From the NCBI GenBank assembly GCA_023053545.1, contig JAKZAN010000113.1, forward strand, positions 31,743 through 95,742: 64,000 nt of DNA, given 5' to 3'. Shown here in pieces: positions 49,478 to 62,847 of this stretch (positions are counted from its first letter, which is position 1; the number at the start of each line of letters is the position of its first letter). The stretch comes from Lepidurus packardi (taxonomy: Eukaryota; Arthropoda; Branchiopoda; Notostraca; Triopsidae). The position numbers and the translations under genes were made by a program. Below the pieces are notes generated by a model. That model did no database searches, was not told the DNA's origin, and saw only the letters and a list, made by a program, of their open reading frames with translations.

Positions 49478-49514
49478 AGGCGATAATGTGGCGCGATAGC
49501 GACATGGTTCGCCT
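49478..49514 (+). other. 3'-UTR stem-loop of element 2
   Basis: Nested pairings: AGGCGA (49478-49483) with TCGCCT (49509-49514), ATGT (49486-49489) with ACAT (49502-49505), and CGC with GCG around a GATA loop (49495-49498). It is retained in both short copies. Its position just before the tail suggests a recognition structure for the element's RT; this is inference. Confidence 0.65.
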
Positions 49515-49543
49515 CAAAAATACAAAAATACCAAAAATACCAA

Positions 49544-52500
49544 ATTCCTTTCGGAACGTATTAATTCCTTACGTACTGAATTAGTTCCTTACGGACTGAA
49601 TTAATTATTTAGGATTTTTTGAATTCCTTACTTACTTAATTAATTCTTTACGTACTTAATTAATTCCTTACGGAATGAATTAATTCCTTTCGGACTGAAT
49701 TAATTCTTTAGGATTGATTGACTTCCTTTTTTATTACTGAATTAATTCCTTACGGACAGAATTAATTCCTTACGGAATGAATGAATTTCTTTACGGCCTG
49801 ATATAATTCCTTACGGACTGAATTAATTCTTTGGGATTGATCGAATTCCTTTCTTACTGAATTAATTCCTTTCGGACTGAATTAATTAATTACGGACTGA
49901 ATTAATTCCTTACGGACTGAAATAATTCTTTACGGACTGAATTAATTCCTTTCGGACTGAATTAATTCCTTAAGGACTGAATTAATTCCTTTCAGACGGA
50001 ATTAATTCCTTACGTACTTAATTAATTCCTTACCGACTGAATGAATTATTTAGGATTGATTGAATTCCTTACTTACTGAATTAATTCCTTACCGATTTAG
50101 TTAGTTCCTTTCGGAACGTATTAATTCCTTATGTACTGAATTAGTACCTTACGGACTGAATTAATTCCTTAAGGACTTTATTAATTATTTAGGATTGATA
50201 GAATTCCTTACTTACTGAATTAATTCCTTACTTACTTAATTAATTCCTTACGGACTGAATTAATTCCTTACGGACTGAATTAATTCCTTACCGATTTAGT
50301 TAATTCCTTTCGGAACGAATGAATTCCTTATGGACTTAATTAATTCCTTACCGATTTAGTTAATTCGTTTCGGAACGAATTAATTCCTTACGGACTGAAT
50401 TAATTCCTTACGGACTGAATTAATTCCTTACGGACTGAATTAATTCCTTACGGAGTGAATTAATTAATTACGGACTGAATTAATTGATTACGGACTGAAT
50501 TAATTCCTTACGGACTGAATTAATTCCTTACGGAGTGAATTAATTAATTACGGACTGAATTAATTGATTACGGACTGAATTAATTCCTTACGGATAGAAT
50601 TAATTCCTTACGGAATGAATGAATTTCTTTACGTCCTGATATAATTACTTACGGACTGAATTAATTCCTTACGGACTGAATTAATTCCTTACGGACTGAA
50701 TTAATTCCTTACGGACTGAACTAATTCCTTTCGGAATGAATTAATTCCTTACGTACTGAATTAATTCCTTACGGACTTTATTAATTATTTAGGATTGATT
50801 GAATTCCTTACTTACTGAATTAATTCCTTACCGATTTAGTTAGTTCCTTTCGGAACGTATTAATTCCTTATGTACTGAATTAGTTCCTTACGGACTGAAT
50901 TAATTCCTTACGGACTTTATTAATTATTTAGGATTGATAGAATTCCTTACTTACTGAATTAATTCCTTACTTACTTAATTAATTCCTTACGGACTGAATT
51001 AATTCCTTACGGACTGAATTAATTCCTTACCGATTTAGTTAATTCCTTTCGGAACGAATTAATTCCTTACGGACTGAATTAATTCCTTACCGATTTAGTT
51101 AATTCGTTTCGGAACGAATTAATTCCTTACGGACTGAATTAATTCCTTACGGAGTGAATTAATTAATTACGGACTGAATTAATTGATTACGGACTGAATT
51201 AATTCCTTACGGATAGAATTAATTCCTTACGGAATGAATGAATTTCTTTACGTCCTGATATAATTACTTACGGACTGAATTAATTCCTTACGGACTGAAT
51301 TAATTCCTTACGGACTGAATTAATTCCTTACGGACTGAACTAATTCCTTTCGGAATGAATTAATTCCTTACGGACTGAATTAATTCCTTACGGACTTTAT
51401 TAATTATTTAGGATTGATTGAATTCCTTACGTACTGAATTCATTCCTTTCGTACTTAATTAGTTCCTTACGGACTGAATTAATTATTTAGGATTGATTGA
51501 ATTCCTTACTTACTTAATTAATTCTTTACGTACTTAATTAATTCCTTACGGAATGAATTAATTCCTTTCGGACTGAATTAATTCTTTAGGATTGATTGAC
51601 TTCCTTTTTTATTACTGAATTAATTCCTTACGGACAGAATTAATTCCTTACGGAATTAATGAATTTCTTTACGGCCTGATATAATTCCTTACGGACTGAA
51701 TTAATTCTTTACGGACTGAATTAATTCCTTACGGACTGAACTAATTCCTTTCGGACTGAATTAATTAATTACGGACTGAATTAATTCCTTACGGACTGAA
51801 ATAATTCTTTACGGACTGAATTAATTCCTTTCGGACTGAATTAATTCCTTAAGGACTGAATTAATTCCTTTCAGACGGAATTAATTCCTTACGTACTTAA
51901 TTAATTCCTTACGGACTGAATGAATTATTTAGGATTGATTGAATTCCTTACTTACTGAATTAATTCCTTACCGATTTAGTTAGTTCCTTTCGGAACGTAT
52001 TAATTCCTTATGTACTGAATTAGTTCCTTACGGACTGAATTAATTCCTTACGGACTTTATTAATTATTTAGGATTGATAGAATTCCTTACTTACTGAATT
52101 AATTCCTTACTTACTTAATTAATTCCTTACGGACTGAATTAATTCCTTACGGACTGAATTAATTCCTTACCGATTTAGTTAATTCCTTTCGGAACGAATT
52201 AATTCCTTACGGACTGAATTAATTCCTTACCGATTTAGTTAATTCGTTTCGGAACGAATTAATTCCTTACGGACTGAATTAATTCCTTACGGACTGAATT
52301 AATTCCTTACGGACTGAATTAATTCCTTACGGAGTGAATTAATTAATTACGGACTGAATTAATTGATTACGGACTGAATTAATTCCTTACGGACTGAATT
52401 AATTCCTTACGGAGTGAATTAATTAATTACGGACTGAATTAATTGATTACGGACTGAATTAATTCCTTACGGATAGAATTAATTCCTTACGGAATGAATG

Positions 52501-55500
52501 AATTTCTTTACGTCCTGATATAATTACTTACGGACTGAATTAATTCCTTACGGACTGAATTAATTCCTTACGGACTGAATTAATTCCTTACGGACTGAAC
52601 TAATTCCTTTCGGAATGAATTAATTCCTTACGGACTGAATTAATTCCTTACGGACTTTATTAATTATTTAGGATTGATTGAATTCCTTACGTACTGAATT
52701 CATTCCTTTCGTACTTAATTAGTTCCTTACGGACTGAATTAATTATTTAGGATTGATTGAATTCCTTACTTACTGAATTAATTCCTTACCGATTTAGTTA
52801 ATTCCTTTCAGAACGTACTAATTCCTTACGTACTGAATTAGTTCCTTACGGACTGAATTAATTATTTAGGATTTTTTGAATTCCTTACTTACTTAATTAA
52901 TTCTTTACGTACTTAATTAATTCTTTACGGAATGAATTAATTCCTTACGGACTGAATTAATTCTTTAGGATTGATTGAATTCCTTTCTTACTGAATTAAT
53001 TCCTTACGGAATGAATGAATTTCTTTACGGCCTGATATAATTCCTTACGGACTGAATTAATTCTTTAGGATTGATTAAATTCCTTTCTTACTGAATTAAT
53101 TCCTTACGGACTGAATTAATTCCTTACGGACTGAATTAAGTCCTTACGGAGTGAATTAATTCCTTACGGACTGAACTAATTCCTTTCGGAATGAATTAAT
53201 TCATTACGGACTGAATTAATTCCTTACGGATTGAATTAATTACTTACGGACTGAATTAATTCCTTACGGACTGAATTAATTCCTTACGGACTGAATTAAT
53301 TCCTTACGGACTGAATTAATTCCTTACGGACTGAAATAATTCCTTACGGACTGAATTAATTCCTTTCGGAATGAATTAATTCCGTACGGCCTGATTTTAT
53401 TCCTTACTGACTGAATTAATTCCTTACGGAATGGATGAATTCCTTACGGACTGAACTAATTCCTTACGGATTGAATTTATTCTTTACGGAATGAATTAAT
53501 TCTTTACGGACTGAATTAATTCCTTACGGACTGAATTAATTTCTTACGGAATGAATTAATTCTTTACGGAATGAATTAATTCCTTTCGGACTGAATTAAT
53601 TCTTTAGGATTGATTGACTTCCTTTTTTATTACTGAATTAATTCCTTACGGACAGAATTAATTCCTTACGGAATTAATGAATTTCTTTACGGCCTGATAT
53701 AATTCCTTACGGACTGAATTAATTCTTTGGGATTGATCGAATTCCTTTCTTACTGAATTAATTCCTTACGGACTGAATTAATTCCTTACGGACTGAATTA
53801 ATTCCTTACGGACTGAACTAATTCCTTTCGGACTGAATTAATTAATTACGGACTGAATTAATTCCTTACGGACTGAAATAATTCTTTACGGACTGAATTA
53901 ATTCCTTTCGGACTGAATTAATTCCTTAAGGACTGAATTAATTCCTTTCAGACGGAATTAATTCCTTACGTACTTAATTAATTCCTTACGGACTGAATGA
54001 ATTATTTAGGATTGATTGAATTCCTTACTTACTGAATTAATTCCTTACCGATTTAGTTAGTTCCTTTCGGAACGTATTAATTCCTTATGTACTGAATTAG
54101 TTCCTTACGGACTGAATTAATTCCTTACGGACTGAATTAATTCCTTACCGATTTAGTTAATTCCTTTCGGAACGAATTAATTCCTTACGGACTGAATTAA
54201 TTCCTTACCGATTTAGTTAATTCGTTTCGGAACGAATTAATTCCTTACGGACTGAATTAATTCCTTACGGACTGAATTAATTCCTTACGGACTGAATTAA
54301 TTCCTTACGGAGTGAATTAATTAATTACGGACTGAATTAATTGATTACGGACTGAATTAATTCCTTACGGACTGAATTAATTCCTTACGGAGTGAATTAA
54401 TTAATTACGGACTGAATTAATTGATTACGGACTGAATTAATTCCTTACGGATAGAATTAATTCCTTACGGAATGAATGAATTTCTTTACGTCCTGATATA
54501 ATTACTTACGGACTGAATTAATTCCTTACGGACTGAATTAATTCCTTACGGACTGAATTAATTCCTTACGGACTGAACTAATTCCTTTCGGAATGAATTA
54601 ATTCCTTACGTACTTAATTAATTCCTTACGGACTGAATGAATTATTTAGGATTGATTGAATTCCTTACTTACTGAATTAATTCCTTACCGATTTAGTTAG
54701 TTCCTTTCGGAACGTATTAATTCCTTATGTACTGAATTAGTTCCTTACGGACTGAATTAATTCCTTACGGACTGAATTAATTCCTTACCGATTTAGTTAA
54801 TTCCTTTCGGAACGAATTAATTCCTTACGGACTGAATTAATTCCTTACCGATTTAGTTAATTCGTTTCGGAACGAATTAATTCCTTACGGACTGAATTAA
54901 TTCCTTACGGACTGAATTAATTCCTTACGGACTGAATTAATTCCTTACGGAGTGAATTAATTAATTACGGACTGAATTAATTGATTACGGACTGAATTAA
55001 TTCCTTACGGACTGAATTAATTCCTTACGGAGTGAATTAATTAATTACGGACTGAATTAATTGATTACGGACTGAATTAATTCCTTACGGATAGAATTAA
55101 TTCCTTACGGAATGAATGAATTTCTTTACGTCCTGATATAATTACTTACGGACTGAATTAATTCCTTACGGACTGAATTAATTCCTTACGGACTGAATTA
55201 ATTCCTTACGGACTGAACTAATTCCTTTCGGAATGAATTAATTCCTTACGGACTGAATTAATTCCTTACGGACTTTATTAATTATTTAGGATTGATTGAA
55301 TTCCTTACGTACTGAATTCATTCCTTTCGTACTTAATTAGTTCCTTACGGACTGAATTAATTATTTAGGATTGATTGAATTCCTTACTTACTGAATTAAT
55401 TCCTTACCGATTTAGTTAATTCCTTTCAGAACGTATTAATTCCTTACGTACTGAATTAGTTCCTTACGGACTGAATTAATTATTTAGGATTTTTTGAATT

Positions 55501-58500
55501 CCTTACTTACTTAATTAATTCTTTACGTACTTAATTAATTCTTTACGGAATGAATTAATTCCTTACGGACTGAATTAATTCCTTACCGATTTAGTTAATT
55601 CGTTTCGGAACGAATTAATTCCTTATGGACTGAATTAATTCCTTACGGACTGAATTAATTCCTTACGGACTGAATTAATTCCTTACGGAGTGAATTAATT
55701 AATTACGGACTGAATTAATTGATTACGGACTGAATTAATTCCTTACGGACTGAATTAATTCCTTACGGAGTGAATTAATTAATTACGGACTGAATTAATT
55801 GATTACGGACTGAATTAATTCCTTACGGATAGAATTAATTCCTTACGGAATGAATGAATTTCTTTACGTCCTGATATAATTACTTACGGACTGAATTAAT
55901 TCCTTACGGACTGAATTAATTCCTTACGGACTGAATTAATTCCTTACGGACTGAACTAATTCCTTTCGGAATGAATTAATTCCTTACGGACTGAATTAAT
56001 TCCTTACGGACTTTATTAATTATTTAGGATTGATTGAATTCCTTACGTACTGAATTCATTCCTTTCGTACTTAATTAGTTCCTTACGGACTGAATTAATT
56101 ATTTAGGATTGATTGAATTCCTTACTTACTGAATTAATTCCTTACCGATTTAGTTAATTCCTTTCAGAACGTATTAATTCCTTACGTACTGAATTAGTTC
56201 CTTACGGACTGAATTAATTATTTAGGATTTTTTGAATTCCTTACTTACTTAATTAATTCTTTACGTACTTAATTAATTCTTTACGGAATGAATTAATTCC
56301 TTACGGACTGAATTAATTCTTTAGGATTGATTGAATTCCTTTCTTACTGAATTAATTCCTTACGGAATGAATGAATTTCTTTACGGCCTGATATAATTCC
56401 TTACGGACTGAATTAATTCTTTAGGATTGATTAAATTCCTTTCTTACTGAATTAATTCCTTACGGACTGAATTAATTCCTTACGGACTGAATTAAGTCCT
56501 TACGGAGTGAATTAATTCCTTACGGACTGAACTAATTCCTTTCGGAATGAATTAATTCATTACGGACTGAATTAATTCCTTACGGATTGAATTAATTACT
56601 TACGGACTGAATTAATTCCTTACGGACTGAATTAATTCCTTACGGACTGAATTAATTCCTTACGGACTGAATTAATTCCTTACGGACTGAAATAATTCCT
56701 TACGGACTGAATTAATTCCTTTCGGAATGAATTAATTCCGTACGGCCTGATTTAATTCCTTACTGACTGAATTAATTCCTTACGGAATGGATGAATTCCT
56801 TACGGACTGAACTAATTCCTTACGGATTGAATTTATTCTTTACGGAATGAATTAATTCTTTACGGACTGAATTAATTCCTTACGGACTGAATTAATTTCT
56901 TACGGAGTGAATTAATTAATTACGGACTGAATTAATTACTTACGGACTGAATTAATTCCTTACGGACTGAATTAATTCCTTACGGACTGAATTAATTCCT
57001 TACGGACTGAATTAATTCCTTACGGACTGAAATAATTCCTTACGGACTGAATTAATTCCTTTCGGAATGAATTAATTCCGTTCGGCCTGATTTAATTCCT
57101 TACTGACTGAATTAATTCCTTACGGAATGGATTAATTCCTTACGGACTGAACTAATTCCTTACGGATTGAATTAATTCCTTACGGACTGAATTAATTCTT
57201 TACGGACTGAATTAATTCCTTACGGACTGAATTAATTCCTTACGGACTGAATTAATTCCTTACGGACTGAATTAATTCCTTACGGACTGAATTAATTCCG
57301 TTCGGCCTGATTTAATTCCTTACTGACTGAATTAATTCCTTACGGAATGGATTAATTCCTTACGGACTGAACTAATTCCTTACGGATTGAATTAATTCCT
57401 TACGGACTGAATTAATTCTTTACGGACTGAATTAATTCCTTACGGACTGAATTAATTCCTTACGGACTGAATTAATTCCTTACGGACTGAATTAATTCTT
57501 TAGGATTGATTGAATTCCTTTCTTACTGAATTAATTCCTTACGGACAGAATTAATTCCTTACGGACAGAATTAATTCCTTACGGAATGAATGAATTTCTT
57601 AACAGCCTGATATAATTCCTTACGGACTGTATTAATTCCTTACGGACTGAATTAATTCCTTACGGACTGAATTAATTCCTTACGGACTGAACTAATTCCT
57701 TTCGGAATGAATTAATTCCTTACGGACTGAATTAATTCCTTACGGACTTTATTAATTATTTAGGATTGATTGAATTCCTTACTTACTGAATTCATTCCTT
57801 TCGTACTTAATTAGTTCCTTACGGACGGAATTAATTATTTAGGATTGATTGAATTCCTTACTTACTGAATTAATGCCTTACCGATTTAGTTAATTCCTTT
57901 CGGAACTATTAATTCCTTACGTACTGAACTAGTTCCTTACGGACTGAATTAATTATTTAGGATTTGTTGAATTCCTTACTTACTTAATTAATTCTTTACG
58001 TACTTAATTAATTCCTTACGGAATGAATTAATTCCTTACGGACTGAATTAATTCTTTAGGATTGATTGAATTCCTTTCTTACTGAATTAATTCCTTACGG
58101 AATGAATGAATTTCTTTACGGCCTGATATATTTCCTTACGGACTGAATTAATTCTTTAGGATTGATTAAATTCCTTTCTTATTGAATTAATTCCTTACGG
58201 ACTGAATTAATTCCTTACGGACTGAACTAATTCCTTTCGGAATGAATTAATTAATTACGGACTGAATTAATTCCTTACGGATTGAATTAATTCCTTACGG
58301 ACTGAATTAATTCCTTACGGACTGAATTAATTCCTTACGGACTGAATTAATTCTTTACGGAGTGAATTAATTCCTTACGGACTGAAATAATTCCTTACGG
58401 ACTGAATTAATTCCTTTCGGAATGAATTAATTCCGTACGGCCTGATTTAATTCCTTACTGACTGAATTAATTCCTTACGGAATGGATGAATTCCTTACGG

Positions 58501-59151
58501 ACTGAATTAATTCCTTACGGACTGAATTAATTCCTTACGGACTGAATTAATTCTTTAGGATTGATTGAATTCCTTTCTTACTGAATTAATTCCTTACGGA
58601 CAGAATTAATTGATTACGGAATGAATGAATTTCTTTACGGCCTGATATAATTACTTACGGACTGAATTAATTCCTTACGGACTGAATTAATTACTTACGT
58701 ACTGAATTAATTCCTTACGGACTGAATTAATTCTTTAGGATTGATTAAATTCCTTACTTACTGAATTAATTCCTTACAGATTTAATTAATTCCTTTCGGA
58801 ACGAATAAATTCCTTACGGACTGAGTTAATTCCTTACGGATTGAATTAATTCCCTACGGACTGAATTAATTCCTTACGGACTGAATTAATTCCTTACGGA
58901 ATGAATTAATTCCGTTCGGCCTGATTTAATTCCTTACTGACTGAATTAATTCCTTACGGAATGGATTAATTCCTTACGGACTGAACTAATTCCTTACCGA
59001 TTGAATTAATTCTTTACGGACTGAATTAATTCTTTACGGACTGAATTAATTCTTTACGGACTGAATTAATTCCTTACGGACTGAATTAATTCCTTACGGA
59101 CTGAATTAATTCTTTAGGATTGATTAAGATTGATAAGATTTCTTTAAGATT
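49544..59151. repeat. satellite array, long block
   Basis: 9.6 kb of 20-bp satellite without genes. A distinctive block (GGAGTGAATTAA, then ATTAATTACGGACTG and ATTGATTACGGACTG units, then a TTTACGTCCTGATATAA unit) recurs; the TTTACGTCC mark lies near 50631, 51250, 52510, 54488, 55128 and 55866. Irregular spacing (about 620-1980 bp) points to several overlapping duplications. The part from 57.1 kb is a copy of 45.2-47.03 kb, and about 57.04-60.16 kb is the first half of the 3127-bp tandem duplication. Confidence 0.96.
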
Positions 59152-59720
59152 GACACGAGCTAAAAACAATCACCAAGCTAAACATCGAAAGAGAGTTTTT
59201 GAACGAAATCAAACTGAATACGTCACAGGCCATTGTATTGAAGACAGAAACTCTAGGATCCAATAAATGGAGGACCATCAAAAGAAGAAGAGAAGCTGTT
59301 GCTGTATTAAGACTCAGATGTGGTCATGGCAAGATCGGATCGTGGATGCACAGATTTAACCTACAGGATAGCCCGGTGTGCCGAAACTGTGGTGAGGCAG
59401 ACAAAACCGGGAAGCATCTAGTCATGGAATGCTCAACCCTGAGAGCGGAGCGCAACGCTTTATTCAGCAAACTGCGAAGCAAAAACATACCAGTGGACTT
59501 CGAAGAAATTGTAGGATTCGGAAACAGAACAGTGCATGATCGGTTTTTTATACAAAACAATTTTATCAAGTTCATAAAACAAACGAAGATTTTAGATTTC
59601 ATCTGAAGATGCTAAAGTACCAAACAGTGAGAGTGTGTTGAAAAAGAAAGCCGAAGGCGATAATGTGGCGCGATAGCGACATGGTTCGCCTCAAAAATAC
59701 AAAAATACCAAAAATACCAA
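59152..59720 (+). mobile_element. element 2, short derivative 1
   Basis: It matches 48975-49543 (offset 10177). It is preceded by AAGATTGATAAG-type filler and then by satellite that matches the region left of 47.03 kb. The satellite after it is the same as after the long copy. It is therefore a deleted copy of the long locus and not a separate insertion. An A to T change (CAA to CTA near 59177) is shared with the second derivative. Confidence 0.9.
59154..59606 (+). pseudogene. element 2 ORF2 remnant (zinc-motif tail)
   Basis: The last 150 codons of element 2 ORF2, open between a TGA at 59151-59153 and the natural stop. It keeps CX2CX8HX4C but no RNase H or RT. No ATG is near the start (the apparent Met at 59199 is a TTG), so it is not expected to be translated. 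Confidence 0.88.
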
Positions 59721-62278
59721 ATTCCTTTCGGAACGTATTAATTCCTTACGTACTGAATTAGTTCCTTACGGACTGAATTAATTATTTAGGATTTTTTGAA
59801 TTCCTTACTTACTTAATTAATTCTTTACGTACTTAATTAATTCCTTACGGAATGAATTAATTCCTTTCGGACTGAATTAATTCTTTAGGATTGATTGACT
59901 TCCTTTTTTATTACTGAATTAATTCCTTACGGACAGAATTAATTCCTTACGGAATGAATGAATTTCTTTACGGCCTGATATAATTCCTTACGGACTGAAT
60001 TAATTCTTTGGGATTGATCGAATTCCTTTCTTACTGAATTAATTCCTTTCGGACTGAATTAATTAATTACGGACTGAATTAATTCCTTACGGACTGAAAT
60101 AATTCTTTACGGACTGAATTAATTCCTTTCGGACTGAATTAATTCCTTAAGGACTGAATTAATTCCTTACGGACTGAATTAATTCCTTTCGGAATGAATT
60201 AATTCCGTTCGGCCTGATTTAATTCCTTACTGACTGAATTAATTCCTTACGGAATGGATTAATTCCTTACGGACTGAACTAATTCCTTACGGATTGAATT
60301 AATTCCTTACGGACTGAATTAATTCTTTACGGACTGAATTAATTCCTTACGGACTGAATTAATTCCTTACGGACTGAATTAATTCCTTACGGACTGAATT
60401 AATTCCTTACGGACTGAATTAATTCCGTTCGGCCTGATTTAATTCCTTACTGACTGAATTAATTCCTTACGGAATGGATTAATTCCTTACGGACTGAACT
60501 AATTCCTTACGGATTGAATTAATTCCTTACGGACTGAATTAATTCTTTACGGACTGAATTAATTCCTTACGGACTGAATTAATTCCTTACGGACTGAATT
60601 AATTCCTTACGGACTGAATTAATTCTTTAGGATTGATTGAATTCCTTTCTTACTGAATTAATTCCTTACGGACAGAATTAATTCCTTACGGACAGAATTA
60701 ATTCCTTACGGAATGAATGAATTTCTTAACAGCCTGATATAATTCCTTACGGACTGTATTAATTCCTTACGGACTGAATTAATTCCTTACGGACTGAATT
60801 AATTCCTTACGGACTGAACTAATTCCTTTCGGAATGAATTAATTCCTTACGGACTGAATTAATTCCTTACGGACTTTATTAATTATTTAGGATTGATTGA
60901 ATTCCTTACTTACTGAATTCATTCCTTTCGTACTTAATTAGTTCCTTACGGACGGAATTAATTATTTAGGATTGATTGAATTCCTTACTTACTGAATTAA
61001 TGCCTTACCGATTTAGTTAATTCCTTTCGGAACTATTAATTCCTTACGTACTGAACTAGTTCCTTACGGACTGAATTAATTATTTAGGATTTGTTGAATT
61101 CCTTACTTACTTAATTAATTCTTTACGTACTTAATTAATTCCTTACGGAATGAATTAATTCCTTACGGACTGAATTAATTCTTTAGGATTGATTGAATTC
61201 CTTTCTTACTGAATTAATTCCTTACGGAATGAATGAATTTCTTTACGGCCTGATATATTTCCTTACGGACTGAATTAATTCTTTAGGATTGATTAAATTC
61301 CTTTCTTATTGAATTAATTCCTTACGGACTGAATTAATTCCTTACGGACTGAACTAATTCCTTTCGGAATGAATTAATTAATTACGGACTGAATTAATTC
61401 CTTACGGATTGAATTAATTCCTTACGGACTGAATTAATTCCTTACGGACTGAATTAATTCCTTACGGACTGAATTAATTCTTTACGGAGTGAATTAATTC
61501 CTTACGGACTGAAATAATTCCTTACGGACTGAATTAATTCCTTTCGGAATGAATTAATTCCGTACGGCCTGATTTAATTCCTTACTGACTGAATTAATTC
61601 CTTACGGAATGGATGAATTCCTTACGGACTGAATTAATTCCTTACGGACTGAATTAATTCCTTACGGACTGAATTAATTCTTTAGGATTGATTGAATTCC
61701 TTTCTTACTGAATTAATTCCTTACGGACAGAATTAATTGATTACGGAATGAATGAATTTCTTTACGGCCTGATATAATTACTTACGGACTGAATTAATTC
61801 CTTACGGACTGAATTAATTACTTACGTACTGAATTAATTCCTTACGGACTGAATTAATTCTTTAGGATTGATTAAATTCCTTACTTACTGAATTAATTCC
61901 TTACAGATTTAATTAATTCCTTTCGGAACGAATAAATTCCTTACGGACTGAGTTAATTCCTTACGGATTGAATTAATTCCCTACGGACTGAATTAATTCC
62001 TTACGGACTGAATTAATTCCTTACGGAATGAATTAATTCCGTTCGGCCTGATTTAATTCCTTACTGACTGAATTAATTCCTTACGGAATGGATTAATTCC
62101 TTACGGACTGAACTAATTCCTTACCGATTGAATTAATTCTTTACGGACTGAATTAATTCTTTACGGACTGAATTAATTCTTTACGGACTGAATTAATTCC
62201 TTACGGACTGAATTAATTCCTTACGGACTGAATTAATTCTTTAGGATTGATTAAGATTGATAAGATTTCTTTAAGATT
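59721..62278. repeat. satellite between the two short element 2 copies
   Basis: 2.56 kb of 20-bp satellite. The first part (to about 60164) continues like the right flank of the long element 2 copy. From about 60165 it repeats the sequence from 57038 on. No gene. Confidence 0.96.
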
Positions 62279-62847
62279 GACACGAGCTAAAAACAATCAC
62301 CAAGCTAAACATCGAAAGAGAGTTTTTGAACGAAATCAAACTGAATACGTCACAGGCCATTGTATTGAAGACAGAAACTCTAGGATCCAATAAATGGAGG
62401 ACCATCAAAAGAAGAAGAGAAGCTGTTGCTGTATTAAGACTCAGATGTGGTCATGGCAAGATCGGATCGTGGATGCACAGATTTAACCTACAGGATAGCC
62501 CGGTGTGCCGAAACTGTGGTGAGGCAGACAAAACCGGGAAGCATCTAGTCATGGAATGCTCAACCCTGAGAGCGGAGCGCAACGCTTTATTCAGCAAACT
62601 GCGAAGCAAAAACATACCAGTGGACTTCGAAGAAATTGTAGGATTCGGAAACAGAACAGTGCATGATCGGTTTTTTATACAAAACAATTTTATCAAGTTC
62701 ATAAAACAAACGAAGATTTTAGATTTCATCTGAAGATGCTAAAGTACCAAACAGTGAGAGTGTGTTGAAAAAGAAAGCCGAAGGCGATAATGTGGCGCGA
62801 TAGCGACATGGTTCGCCTCAAAAATACAAAAATACCAAAAATACCAA
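62279..62847 (+). mobile_element. element 2, short derivative 2
   Basis: Second half of the 3127-bp duplication. Same break, same filler and same private substitution as derivative 1. Confidence 0.9.
62281..62733 (+). pseudogene. element 2 ORF2 remnant, second copy
   Basis: The protein in this frame is identical to the remnant at 59154-59606: the same 150 codons with the zinc motif only. Not expected to be expressed. Confidence 0.88.

Larger units (their letters stand above)
47773..49543 (+). mobile_element. element 2: non-LTR retrotransposon with RNase H, 3' half
   Basis: The opposite strand from element 1 and a different family. The left end joins satellite directly to RT thumb sequence in frame, as in ordinary 5' truncation during retrotransposition. 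The 3' end has a 114-bp UTR with a stem-loop and a tail of AAAATACC-like repeats instead of poly(A), as in I-like elements. RNase H after RT supports the I/R1/LOA side of the non-LTR tree; the exact clade is not resolved. Confidence 0.88.
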
